DNA of 64,000 nucleotides from Lachnospiraceae bacterium (GCA_016283575.1 JAEEND010000025.1:62001-126000), one strand, 5' to 3'; shown: positions 50,313-58,958, counted from the first letter of the stretch. Notes: generated from the sequence alone by a model not told the origin. Numbers and translations are program-made.

Positions 50313-51563
50313 ATGAGATTTATTCATAGTAAGGATATTTACTACATAACCAGAGATGTCTTAAAATGCCTTGATCAGAAGGTTGTGAATCATGGAGCCA
50401 GAACATCTTACATTTTATACAAGATGCTTCAGTGTGCGGAAAAATACGAGATGTATGAGATCGCCGAATTTGCCATGATAGCGACCCTTCATGATATAGG
50501 AGCTTTTAAAACGGATTTATATACCGAACAGCTCCACTACGAGACCAAAGAATACATGCCTCACTCCGTGTACGGATATCTTTTCTTCCTGTACTTAACC
50601 CCCTTCGCGGACAGGGCCAAGATCATCCTTTATCATCACACGGACTATGAAAGAGTCCCTAAGACCAACTACGAATTCAATGATATCATTCATTGCCTGA
50701 ACGTAGCTGAAAAAATGGATATTTACTCGAATATCCTGGGCAGCAAATTTGATTATATGATGTTTAACAAGCAGGCCGGCACCAAGTTTTCACCGAAGGC
50801 GTTGGAACTTCTTTATCAGGCAGTGCGTAAATATGATATTTTCAAAAAGCTTTCCACCGGTGAATATAAGCAGGAGCTTTCCGAACTCTATGAGTACCTT
50901 ATTTTCACCAATCAGGAAAAGCATGACTGGATCCTGGGACTTATGTATTGCGTAGGTTTCCGAAGCGAATATACAATGCTTGACATGGTAACATGTGTAT
51001 GTCTCTGCGAACAGATAGCTGAAAAGCTTCTTTTGTCACAGAACGAAAAAGATCTTCTTTATTATGCGGCAATTCTTCATGACGCCGGCATGTGCGACGT
51101 GCCGAAGGATATCATCGAAGCGCCCAGAAAGCTTACCGCGGAAGAAATGCAGGAGCTCAGAAATCACGTAAATACCATTGAGGAGATTTTAAAGGGCAGA
51201 GTCGATCAGGATGTTCTCGATATAATCGTAGCTCACCATGAGCGTGGTGACGGCAGCGGTTATCCCAAGAGACTGAGAGAACAGCAGATGAACCGCCTTC
51301 AGATGATTCTGCAGGTTGCGGATATGGTAACAGCGCTTATCAGTAAAAGAAGTTATCGTGAACCTAAGACCAAGGACGAGGTAATAGCAATCCTTCGTGA
51401 GGATGCTGATGCAGGGAAACTCAGTAAGGAAATTGTAAGGACCGTTATCACCTACTATGACAAGATCATGGAAGGCGTTAACACCAAGAAGGATGAGACC
51501 CTTGCCATGTATCGTAAGCTTGTACTCAACTACGATATTACCTACAAACAAACTAAAAGCTAA
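50313..51563 (+). CDS. Tandem HD-domain protein (degenerate HD plus HD-GYP)
   Basis: 416 residues, no membrane segment or receiver domain. The first half has HD-like marks ATLHDIGAF, PHSVYGYLFFLYL and ILYHHTDYE; the second has LLYYAAILHDAGMCDVP, RNHVNTIEEIL and the HD-GYP-type HHERGDGSGYPKRL. The second half should be a cyclic-di-GMP phosphodiesterase, while the first probably arose by duplication and lost part of its site. A diguanylate cyclase lies two genes downstream. GGGCCGGGAG precedes the ATG. Confidence 0.82.
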   Translation: MRFIHSKDIYYITRDVLKCLDQKVVNHGARTSYILYKMLQCAEKYEMYEIAEFAMIATLHDIGAFKTDLYTEQLHYETKEYMPHSVYGYLFFLYLTPFADRAKIILYHHTDYERVPKTNYEFNDIIHCLNVAEKMDIYSNILGSKFDYMMFNKQAGTKFSPKALELLYQAVRKYDIFKKLSTGEYKQELSELYEYLIFTNQEKHDWILGLMYCVGFRSEYTMLDMVTCVCLCEQIAEKLLLSQNEKDLLYYAAILHDAGMCDVPKDIIEAPRKLTAEEMQELRNHVNTIEEILKGRVDQDVLDIIVAHHERGDGSGYPKRLREQQMNRLQMILQVADMVTALISKRSYREPKTKDEVIAILREDADAGKLSKEIVRTVITYYDKIMEGVNTKKDETLAMYRKLVLNYDITYKQTKS

Positions 51564-51578
51564 TTGGAGTAATTTTAA

Positions 51579-52301
51579 ATGGGTAAGTTTTTTAATCCGG
51601 ACAGCCCCATCATGCGTTTTCTATCCCGCATGACAGATTTGCTGTGGCTGAACGTTTTGGTGCTTATTTGCTGTATTCCCGTCGTGACTGCGGGTGCGGC
51701 TTTGACAGCCATGAATTATGTATGCTTAAAGCTGGTTAGGGGAAAAGAAGGCTATATCGCCAACGATTTCTTCAGATCTTTTAAAAGAAACTTTAAGCAG
51801 GCAACACTTATTTGGATTGTTGTTCTTTTGATTTCCATCATTTTGGGCTTTGACTATTGGTACCTGTTATTTTCAAAGATGATAGAGACACCCATGTGGC
51901 TTGTTGTAGCACTGGGAATTGCAACCTTATTTATTTTATCCTGTGTTGTGATGGTTTTTCCCGTTCTTTCACATTTCGAGAATACCATCCGCGGAACTGT
52001 GAAAAATTCTTTCTTAATAGGAATTTTCCAGTTGCCTAAGACCGTGCTGATGATTCTTTTGTGGGCAGTGCCTCCAGTTTTCTGGCTGGCAAGTCCTCAA
52101 CTTGCACCACTCAGCTGGTTCTTCTGGTTTTCGTTACCGGGATATCTGGGAGCACTTCTTTATCATAAAACCTTTTTAAAGTTCGAGCCTGAAGAAGCGG
52201 TTGCATCAGGGGATATGGAATGGACCGTTTCAGAGACCAAGGAAGAAGAAAATGTGATTCAGGAAGCTGGGGAGATTCACGAATCGCAGGATAATACATA
52301 G
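51579..52301 (+). CDS. YesL/DUF624-family membrane protein
   Basis: 240 residues with five membrane segments. The family start is clear: FNPDSPIMRFLSRMTDLLWLNVL and CCIPVVTAGAALTAMNYV. Family members are often found with sugar ABC transporters, and the function is unknown. It has an acidic tail. It lies 15 bases after the HD protein. Confidence 0.88.
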   Translation: MGKFFNPDSPIMRFLSRMTDLLWLNVLVLICCIPVVTAGAALTAMNYVCLKLVRGKEGYIANDFFRSFKRNFKQATLIWIVVLLISIILGFDYWYLLFSKMIETPMWLVVALGIATLFILSCVVMVFPVLSHFENTIRGTVKNSFLIGIFQLPKTVLMILLWAVPPVFWLASPQLAPLSWFFWFSLPGYLGALLYHKTFLKFEPEEAVASGDMEWTVSETKEEENVIQEAGEIHESQDNT

Positions 52302-52364
52302 ACAAGTGGAGATTGGCAAAAACTAAGTAACTGTAAACTCGTGTGTACTTTATTGGGAGATTAT

Positions 52365-53870
52365 ATGGACGAGAGTAAACGAAGCGGTGTTACTATAATC
52401 CGCTGGGCACTGGTTGCGATAAGTTTTGCTGTCTTGGTAGTAATTCTATTAGTGAGTTTTTCGAGGACAGGAAAAAAAGCAGCAGAGGAACAGGCGGATG
52501 AGAAGCTTATAAGTTCCGTTTCTGTATGGAGTGAGCAGATAAGAAACGAAATCGATACATTAGAAGATTATTCGGCGGTATTAAACGGCTACATGGAAGA
52601 CAGAGTTGTATACCCTGAGGATTCGGAAATAATCTATCTTCTTAAATCGATCGTTGATAATACGGTAGTCAGCAAGGCCCTTGTAAGCAAGGACGGCGTC
52701 ATCATTGCGACTGAAGAAGGTCAGATATCCGATGGTTCAAAATACTACCTGGTACAGAATCTCGGGAAAAAAGAAACTGAATGCCGGATAACGGGAGATC
52801 CCGTATTTGGTGAAGTCACATATCTGGCTGTGGGAATTCCGTTAAGACTTAACAGATCTGTTATTTACTTAATTGACCTTAACGAGCTTTCCGCATATCT
52901 TAGAAAATACACATTTAATGATGTATCATTCTTAGCCATGATAGACAGGGATGGTGTATGCCAGGCGATACTGCCGGGCTATGCGGATTATGACAGTAAG
53001 TTCTTAAACAGCACCAACTTCCTTCAGACCGTATCAAAGGGCGCAAAAAACACGGATGCATACAACTTATTCAAAGTTAAGATGTATAATGGTGTGTCCA
53101 ATGTAATAGATGCCTCATATCTTGGCGATAACAGAACCATTGCCATAGCCAAGGTAGAGAAAACGGATTTTTATCTTGTATATGGTGTAAGACAGTACAT
53201 TGTGGATGTGCTTATCGAGAACAACTATGAAGAGGTTAAGGGAGCAGTCGCAAGGCTGTCGGTAGTATTCTTTGTATTTGCTTTCCTGATCACCACCACC
53301 ATGATAGTATCTACGATCAAGAATCGCGAAAACAGCAGAAAGCTTGCCGACAAGGCAGATACCGACTTACTTACGGATCTTACCAATAAAGCGGCCACTG
53401 AGCGTAAGATCGCGGAATACATAGATAATAATCCGCAGGGTCGCGGTATAATGTTTATTCTCGACATTGATAACTTCAAGAAGATCAACGATACCATGGG
53501 CCATGTATTCGGAGACCTGCTTCTTAAGACCCTTGGTAAAGAGATAAAAGCCGAGTTCCGAGTTACGGACGTTGTAGGTCGTACCGGCGGCGATGAATTC
53601 ATGGTATTTTTGAAGGATATCAAGGATGATCTGATCCTTGAACGTGAAGCAAACAGACTTGTCAGATTTTTCCATGATTTTAAGGCCGGAGACGAATATG
53701 TTAAGTATTCCGCCACGGCAAGTATCGGGGCAGCTATCTTCCCTGATGACGCGAAAACCTTTAAAGACCTGTATATTGTAGCGGATCAGGCGTTGTATAG
53801 AGCGAAGAAGCGCGGCAAAAACCAGCTTGTCTTCTACAATGAAGAAGAACATAATATAGCAAAAAATTAA
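52365..53870 (+). CDS. Membrane diguanylate cyclase with extracellular sensor domain
   Basis: 501 residues from the ATG at 52365 (GGGAGA site). Membrane segments about 13-33 and 304-326 flank an outer sensor domain of dCache type (about 40-300). GGDEF domain about 335-500: FILDIDNFKKINDTMGHVFGD, the active-site GRTGGDEFMVF and the inhibitory I-site RVTD five residues before GGDEF. All key residues are intact, so it should make cyclic-di-GMP under product inhibition. The ligand is unknown. Confidence 0.92.
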   Translation: MDESKRSGVTIIRWALVAISFAVLVVILLVSFSRTGKKAAEEQADEKLISSVSVWSEQIRNEIDTLEDYSAVLNGYMEDRVVYPEDSEIIYLLKSIVDNTVVSKALVSKDGVIIATEEGQISDGSKYYLVQNLGKKETECRITGDPVFGEVTYLAVGIPLRLNRSVIYLIDLNELSAYLRKYTFNDVSFLAMIDRDGVCQAILPGYADYDSKFLNSTNFLQTVSKGAKNTDAYNLFKVKMYNGVSNVIDASYLGDNRTIAIAKVEKTDFYLVYGVRQYIVDVLIENNYEEVKGAVARLSVVFFVFAFLITTTMIVSTIKNRENSRKLADKADTDLLTDLTNKAATERKIAEYIDNNPQGRGIMFILDIDNFKKINDTMGHVFGDLLLKTLGKEIKAEFRVTDVVGRTGGDEFMVFLKDIKDDLILEREANRLVRFFHDFKAGDEYVKYSATASIGAAIFPDDAKTFKDLYIVADQALYRAKKRGKNQLVFYNEEEHNIAKN

Positions 53871-53878
53871 ATGTTTCT

Positions 53879-53910
53879 AAAGTCCCTCGCTTATTAAGTG
53901 AGGGGCTTTT
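53879..53910 (+). terminator. Terminator after the diguanylate cyclase
   Basis: AAGTCCCTCGCTTA pairs with TAAGTGAGGGGCTT at 12 of 14 positions, ending in TTTT. Confidence 0.85.
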
Positions 53911-54060
53911 CAAATTATTTATGAAAAATGGCAAATTAAACAATGATTAACAAATTTTTTGTTCAATGTTTGCATGGAAAAAGAAGGGGCGCTTTTATAT
54001 ACTGTTAGCAGAGTGAAAAACGGGGTATACTCCCCTAATCCAATAGGAGGAAAATTAAGA

Positions 54061-55173
54061 ATGGCAAGTTTATCCATGAAAGGCATTACAAAACAGTATC
54101 CTAATGGTTTTGTAGCCGTTAAAGATTTCAATCTTGAAATTGAAGACAAAGAATTCATCATTTTCGTTGGACCTTCAGGATGTGGTAAGACCACAACTCT
54201 TCGTATGATCGCAGGTCTTGAAGATATTTCTTCCGGCGAATTAAAGATCGGTGACAAGGTAGTTAATGACGTAGAACCTAAGGACAGAGATATCGCAATG
54301 GTATTCCAGAACTACGCATTATATCCTCACATGACCGTATATGACAACATGGCATTCGGTCTTAAATTAAGAAAAGTTCCCAAGGACGAAATCGACAAGA
54401 TGGTTAAGGAAGCAGCTAAGATCCTTGACTTAACAGCACTTCTTGATCGTAAGCCCAAGGCTCTTTCCGGTGGTCAGAGACAGCGTGTAGCTATGGGACG
54501 TGCTATCGTTCGTAACCCTAAGGTATTCCTTATGGACGAACCTCTTTCAAACCTTGATGCTAAGCTTCGTGTACAGATGCGTATCGAAATCGCAAAGTTA
54601 CACCAGAGACTTGGTACCACCATCATCTACGTAACACATGACCAGACCGAAGCTATGACACTCGGTACCAGAATCGTAGTTATGAAGGACGGTGTTATCC
54701 AGCAGGTTGACACACCTCAGAACCTTTATGAAAAGCCCGCTAACTTATTCGTTGCAGGATTCATGGGATCACCTCAGATGAACTTCCTTGATGCAACAGT
54801 TAAGGTAAACGGAGATGTAGCTAACCTTGTTGTCGGTGGCAGAGAGATTCCTCTTCCTCCCGCAAAGAGCAAGAAGCTTATCGATGGCGGTTATGACGGA
54901 AAGACCGTTACATTCGGTATCCGTCCTGAAGATGTTTACGATTCACAGATGTTTATCGAAGCATCACCCGCAAGCGTATTCGAATCAACCGTTAAGGTTT
55001 ACGAATTACTTGGTGCAGAAGTTTACTTATACTTCGATCTTGATGAGTTCCCCATCACTGCGAGAGTTGATTCCAGAACTTCTTCAAGAGTTGGCGATAC
55101 CATTAAGTTTGCTCTCGACGTTGAAAAGATTCACGTATTCGATAAGGAAACTGAACAGGTTATCACAAACTAG
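54061..55173 (+). CDS. msmX: Sugar ABC transporter ATP-binding protein (MsmX/UgpC type)
   Basis: 370 residues. Walker A GPSGCGKTTTLRM, Q-loop MVFQNYALYPHM, signature LSGGQRQRVAMGRA, Walker B VFLMDEPLSNLDAKL and H-loop VTHDQTEAM; a C-terminal TOBE/MalK-type regulatory domain follows. No permease or binding-protein gene is adjacent. As with Bacillus MsmX, it probably serves many sugar importers. The start follows AATAGGAGG; longer upstream readings are rejected. Codon use appears skewed to strongly expressed forms. Confidence 0.94.
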   Translation: MASLSMKGITKQYPNGFVAVKDFNLEIEDKEFIIFVGPSGCGKTTTLRMIAGLEDISSGELKIGDKVVNDVEPKDRDIAMVFQNYALYPHMTVYDNMAFGLKLRKVPKDEIDKMVKEAAKILDLTALLDRKPKALSGGQRQRVAMGRAIVRNPKVFLMDEPLSNLDAKLRVQMRIEIAKLHQRLGTTIIYVTHDQTEAMTLGTRIVVMKDGVIQQVDTPQNLYEKPANLFVAGFMGSPQMNFLDATVKVNGDVANLVVGGREIPLPPAKSKKLIDGGYDGKTVTFGIRPEDVYDSQMFIEASPASVFESTVKVYELLGAEVYLYFDLDEFPITARVDSRTSSRVGDTIKFALDVEKIHVFDKETEQVITN

Positions 55174-55183
55174 TAAGCATATT

Positions 55184-55216
55184 AAGAGCAGCGATTCTGT
55201 CGCTGCTCTTTTTTTT
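55184..55216 (+). terminator. msmX terminator
   Basis: AAGAGCAGCGA / TCGCTGCTCTT perfect 11-bp stem with an eight-T tail. Confidence 0.95.
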
Positions 55217-55223
55217 GAGTAGA

Positions 55224-55345
55224 GCACTTAGTGAGGTTTTTTACGAACTTAGTGCGAACCATACATGTCAACTTGGCGAGGTATTTGCGAGCCTAGTTGA
55301 GCATGAAGAGTAGAGCACTTAGTGAGGTATTTTCGAGCTTAGTTG
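55224..55345. repeat. Cluster of three hairpin repeats with conserved loop GAGGT-TTT-CGA
   Basis: Unit A: arms 55224-55232 and 55247-55255. Unit B: arms 55269-55277 and 55291-55299. Unit C: arms 55315-55323 and 55337-55345. Units A and B each pair at eight of nine positions with the same central T-T mismatch, but four pairs differ by compensated changes, while the loop (GAGGT, T-rich, CGA) is kept. Unit C pairs poorly at its base. AGTAGAGCACTTAGTGAGGT occurs twice (55219, 55310). No ORF. Confidence 0.7.
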
Positions 55346-55360
55346 AACATGTAGCGTGCC

Positions 55361-55389
55361 TTGACTTTTACCGACTCATTATGTATCAT
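55361..55389 (+). promoter_or_regulatory. SRP RNA promoter
   Basis: TTGACT at 55361-55366 and TATCAT at 55384-55389 with a 17-base spacer; 30 bases before the first paired base of the SRP RNA. Confidence 0.65.
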
Positions 55390-55418
55390 TACATAGTATT
55401 TTACCGTGTTTTCACGGT

Positions 55419-55536
55419 CGGCAAATACTTTTCGGTCTCACGCAATGAGAATCCACGAACCGTGTCAGGTCGGGAACGAAGCAGCACTAAGAGGAAGCTC
55501 TCATGTGCCGTGAGGAAGCCGGGGAGGATTTTGCCG
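55419..55536 (+). ncRNA. ffs: Signal recognition particle RNA (small bacterial form)
   Basis: About 118 bases forming one long hairpin: CGGCAAA (55419-55425) pairs with TTTGCCG (55530-55536), and CTTTTCGG and CTCACG pair with CCGGGGAG and CGTGAG. The apical Ffh-binding part is GTCAGGTCGGGAACGAAGCA. The GGAA tetraloop is closed by G-C instead of the usual C-G, a compensated swap. No Alu domain is apparent. A short hairpin CCGTG-TTTT-CACGG just upstream may belong to the primary transcript. The exact ends are estimated. Confidence 0.92.
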
Positions 55537-55621
55537 GCTATGAAAGCACGGTATTATTTTGGCATAAAGCAAACAGGGCAACAGACCTTTGGTCTATTGA
55601 ATTATTACAGTAGGGAAAGAA

Positions 55622-56545
55622 ATGCAAACGGAGAAACTCTTTAAGGAACTTAATAAATGCACATTGTGTCCGAGAAATTGCAATGCCAACAGGAACGCTG
55701 GCGCGAAGGGCGTCTGCGGAGTAGATGCCGGGCTCTATGTCGCAAGAGCAGCTCTTCATATGTGGGAAGAACCCTGTATAAGCGGAAGTGAAGGCTCCGG
55801 CGCCGTATTCTTTTCAGGCTGCAACATGCACTGCGTCTTTTGCCAGAATAAAGATATCTCCAATGGGGCGGCGGGAAAAGAAATAACTATTGAAAGGCTT
55901 GCGAAAATCTTTACAGAGCTCCAGGAAAAGAATGCCAATAATATAAACCTTGTAACGCCTACACACTATACCTGCCATATCATAGAAGCTGTAAAAAAGG
56001 CTCGGGAAGAAGGCCTTGTAATTCCGATCATCTATAACACGTCGGGATATGAGAAGCCTGAAACAATAGCTCTTCTTAAAGATACCGTAGATGTATTTTT
56101 GCCTGATTTTAAGTATATGAATCCGGAAACGGCGGCTTCTTTTTCTAAAGCACCGGATTATCCGGAAGTCGCAAAGAAAGCCGTAGAAGCCATGGTAAAT
56201 ATTACAGGATCATGTGAATTTGATAATGCAGGGAAAATAAAAAAAGGTACAATAGTGCGGGTGCTTGTTCTTCCCGGGAAAACCCGAGAAGCCATGGATA
56301 TTATTAAGTGGCTATACGAAACCTTCGCGGACTCGATCTATATAAGTATCATGAGCCAGTACACCCCCATGGACACAATACCTGCTGAAGCTGCATTTCA
56401 TGACCTTCATCGCCCAATAACAAAGCGAGAATATGAAAAGGTTATCAACTATGCTTTGGATCTTGGCGTCAAGAACGCCTTTATCCAGGAAGGTTCAGTT
56501 GCAAAAGAAAGCTTTATCCCCGAATTCAACGGCGAAGGAGTGTAA
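55622..56545 (+). CDS. Radical SAM protein of the pyruvate formate-lyase activase-like (COG1313) group
   Basis: 307 residues. The radical SAM cluster is CNMHCVFCQN (CxxxCxxC), preceded by an extra N-terminal Cys set CTLCPRNCNANRN...CGV. NLVTPTHYTCHIIEA and VDVFLPDFKYMNPETAASF fit the COG1313 family. No glycyl-radical enzyme is adjacent, so the partner is unknown. The start follows TAGGGA. Confidence 0.85.
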   Translation: MQTEKLFKELNKCTLCPRNCNANRNAGAKGVCGVDAGLYVARAALHMWEEPCISGSEGSGAVFFSGCNMHCVFCQNKDISNGAAGKEITIERLAKIFTELQEKNANNINLVTPTHYTCHIIEAVKKAREEGLVIPIIYNTSGYEKPETIALLKDTVDVFLPDFKYMNPETAASFSKAPDYPEVAKKAVEAMVNITGSCEFDNAGKIKKGTIVRVLVLPGKTREAMDIIKWLYETFADSIYISIMSQYTPMDTIPAEAAFHDLHRPITKREYEKVINYALDLGVKNAFIQEGSVAKESFIPEFNGEGV

Positions 56546-56577
56546 AACGTATATATTAGCTATGTTCATAGAAAAAG

Positions 56578-56609
56578 ACCCGGGATACATATTATGCATC
56601 CCGGGTTTT
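56578..56609. terminator. Bidirectional terminator
   Basis: ACCCGGGATACAT pairs with ATGCATCCCGGGT (one mismatch) with an ATT loop. It serves both the radical SAM gene and the convergent CdaR gene. Confidence 0.9.
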
Positions 56610-56619
56610 AACCGATCAA

Positions 56620-57705
56620 CTATTCAAGCTCCTCCCGGTGCCTTAAATATTCTACGACCATCATGGCAATCTTAAATGTAAGAGCGTCGTCGAAGGTCTT
56701 AACATCAAGACCGGTAGCGGCCTTTAATTTTTCAAGACGGTACACAAGAGTGTTTCTGTGGACATATAGCTGTCTTGAGGTCTCAGATACATTTAAGTTA
56801 TTTTCAAAGAATTTATTGACGGTTGCCAAGGTTTCTTCACCGATATCAAAGGGAGTGGAATCCTTAAATATTTCATCAATAAAGATATGGCACAGGTTGT
56901 CGGGAAGCTGATAGATAAGGCGTCCGATACCAAGGGATGAGTAGGATACAATATCCTTTTCAGGATAGAAAATCTTACCTACATCAAGAGCCATAACAGC
57001 TTCTTTGTATGACTTGGAAACATCTTTAAGTTCTTTTACCACGGTGCCGAAGGCGATCTTAACCTTCATCATGGCTTCAGTATTCATAAGACCCATGATG
57101 GAATCGGCAATCTCTAAGATGGAATCCGAATTATCCTTTTCAGTTAACTGCTTAATTAAGATTATGTTCTTTTCATCAACGGCGGTGATGTAGTCGCCGC
57201 GCTGCTCTGAAAACATGGGCTTTAAAACTTCTTTTGACACATTATCGTGAGAGCCTTCGGATTCAATTACGAATACGACTCTCGGCACATTAATGTTTAT
57301 ATGAAGTTTTTTCGCGCGATTATATATATCTACTAAAAGAAGGTTATCTAAGATCAGGTTCTGGAAATAATTGTTCTTATCAAGCCTGTCCTTGTAGGCG
57401 GTGATGAGAGCCTGGAGTTCTTTTGCAAGAATCTTAGAGTAAGTCGCAACTTCGTTCATGCTACCCTTGGCGATCAGGATATAGGCAACGTCGCCTTCGT
57501 CATAGACCTTTAATAAGAAGTTACTGCCGATAGCTTCAGAGTCGGCATCGGATACTGCAAAGCTCCTGATAAAGTCGGAAGAAACTTCTTTTTCGGCGCC
57601 GGTTTTAGCAACCACAAAGCCTTCTGCATCGTAAAGTGCAAAATCGATTTTGGTAATATCATTAAGGGAATCAAGTGTCTGCTGGATAATCTGATTGGTA
57701 ATCAT
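56620..57705 (-). CDS. CdaR/PucR-family transcriptional regulator
   Basis: 361 residues. The N-terminal sensor part (about 1-130) has the sugar-diacid-recognition-type start ITNQIIQQTLDSLNDITKID. A GGDEF-like middle is followed by the PucR-type C-terminal HTH: FFENNLNVSETSRQLYVHRNTLVYRLEKLK. The second ATG (57705) is chosen because AAGGAG would be only about two bases from the first (57711). The gene overlaps tadA by 35 bases. The regulated genes are unknown. Confidence 0.85.
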   Translation of the reverse strand: MITNQIIQQTLDSLNDITKIDFALYDAEGFVVAKTGAEKEVSSDFIRSFAVSDADSEAIGSNFLLKVYDEGDVAYILIAKGSMNEVATYSKILAKELQALITAYKDRLDKNNYFQNLILDNLLLVDIYNRAKKLHININVPRVVFVIESEGSHDNVSKEVLKPMFSEQRGDYITAVDEKNIILIKQLTEKDNSDSILEIADSIMGLMNTEAMMKVKIAFGTVVKELKDVSKSYKEAVMALDVGKIFYPEKDIVSYSSLGIGRLIYQLPDNLCHIFIDEIFKDSTPFDIGEETLATVNKFFENNLNVSETSRQLYVHRNTLVYRLEKLKAATGLDVKTFDDALTFKIAMMVVEYLRHREELE

Positions 57706-58207
57706 ATTCATTCTCCTTTTTAAGGGCCTTTTCTATCTTAAGTCGCACCCGGAGTTCTTTGAAGAATCGGGTAAGTATTTCGGAGCACTCATCAATGAGA
57801 ACGCCCCTGGTAACATCTGCCTGATGGTTAAAAGAAGGACATTCCAATATATTAAGAAGTGATCCTCCGCAACCTGCCTTGGGATTAGATGAACCGAACA
57901 CTACTCTGTCCACCCTGGCCTGGATTATTGCACCGCTGCACATCTGACAGGGTTCCAATGTCACATAGAGAGTACAGCCCTCCAGTCGCCAGTCACCGAT
58001 GAATTTTGATGCCTTTTTGATGGCGGTTATCTCGGCGTGGCAAAGGGTGGATTTATCTGTGTTACGTCGATTATAACCTCTGCCTATTATCTGCCCTTCG
58101 TACACTATTACGCAGCCTATGGGAACTTCCCCAAGCTTATAAGCTTTTTTCGCTTCCTTAAGGGCTTCGCGCATATATTTTTCATCAACTGACAATTCTT
58201 TTTTCAC
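57671..58207 (-). CDS. tadA: tRNA-specific adenosine deaminase TadA
   Basis: 178 residues. Zinc and catalytic motifs HAEITAIKKA and PCQMCSGAII; family start DEKYMREALKEAKKAYKLGEVPIGCVIV. Converts A34 to inosine in tRNA-Arg. The GTG start has AGGTGG about eight bases before it. The last codons run into the CdaR gene, an unusual long overlap. A C-terminal extension of about 20 residues is Lys-rich. Confidence 0.94.
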   Translation of the reverse strand: MKKELSVDEKYMREALKEAKKAYKLGEVPIGCVIVYEGQIIGRGYNRRNTDKSTLCHAEITAIKKASKFIGDWRLEGCTLYVTLEPCQMCSGAIIQARVDRVVFGSSNPKAGCGGSLLNILECPSFNHQADVTRGVLIDECSEILTRFFKELRVRLKIEKALKKENEYDYQSDYPADT

Positions 58208-58230
58208 TAAAAAACCACCTATGTTATACT
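58203..58230 (+). promoter_or_regulatory. Promoter of the NrdG-like gene
   Basis: TTCACT at 58203-58208 and TATACT at 58225-58230 with 16 bases between. The -10 is good and the -35 weak. Confidence 0.45.
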
Positions 58231-58265
58231 ACTGTTATGATAATAATTTAAAGGAAAAAAAGCAA

Positions 58266-58958
58266 ATGCTGATTCACGGTTTCAATAAGACAACCCTCTT
58301 AGATTATCCCGGTCTTGTGGCAGCTACAGTCTTTACCGGAGGGTGCAATTTCAGATGCCCTTTCTGCCAGAACGGGGACCTGGTACTTAATCCCATGTCA
58401 CAGCCTCTGATCCCGGAAGAAGAGGTATTGTCTCATTTAAAAAAGAGAAAGGGGATTACTCAGGGGCTTTGTATTACAGGTGGTGAGCCTACTTTAAACC
58501 CTGATCTGAGGGACTTTATTAAAAAAGTGAAGGACATAGGTCTTAAGGTGAAGCTTGATACCAACGGTTACCGCCCTGAGGTTTTAAAAGAACTGGTTAC
58601 CGGAGGCTTTATTGACTATGTTGCCATGGATATTAAGTCAAGCCTTGATGAGTACGAACTTGTGGCTGGCGTGAAGCTCGATACCGGGAAGATAAAAGAA
58701 AGTATAGATTTCTTAATCGGAGGCACTCTTCCTTTTGAATTCAGGACCACTGTTGTAAAAGAGCTACATAGCAAAGCTTCTTTTGATAAGATCGGCAAGT
58801 TGATCCATGGAGCTGAAAAGTATTATCTGCAGGCCTATGTGGACTCTGACAGAGTAATAAAGCCCGGCCTTTCTTCTTATACCAAAGAAGAGCTGTCGGA
58901 ATTCCTGCCGATACTTAAAGAGCATGTGAAAATTGTGGAAATAAGGGGAATAGAGTAG
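58266..58958 (+). CDS. nrdG: Anaerobic ribonucleoside-triphosphate reductase activating protein-like radical SAM enzyme
   Basis: 230 residues. The cluster motif CNFRCPFCQN follows GFNKTTLLDYPGLVAATVFTGG, a block typical of the NrdG-like (TIGR02495) subfamily. GLCITGGEPTLN and DYVAMDIKSSLDEY are also present. The ATG at 58266 follows TTAAAGGA. nrdD is not adjacent, so the substrate enzyme could be another glycyl radical protein. Confidence 0.85.
   Translation: MLIHGFNKTTLLDYPGLVAATVFTGGCNFRCPFCQNGDLVLNPMSQPLIPEEEVLSHLKKRKGITQGLCITGGEPTLNPDLRDFIKKVKDIGLKVKLDTNGYRPEVLKELVTGGFIDYVAMDIKSSLDEYELVAGVKLDTGKIKESIDFLIGGTLPFEFRTTVVKELHSKASFDKIGKLIHGAEKYYLQAYVDSDRVIKPGLSSYTKEELSEFLPILKEHVKIVEIRGIE

Noticed and set aside
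55224..55345. CRISPR interpretation of the hairpin cluster
   Set aside because: Units are diverged in their arms, spacing is irregular and there are no unique spacers or cas genes.
55297..55644. Reading frame across the repeat cluster and SRP RNA
   Set aside because: It covers a structural RNA and two promoters and shows no protein-like composition.
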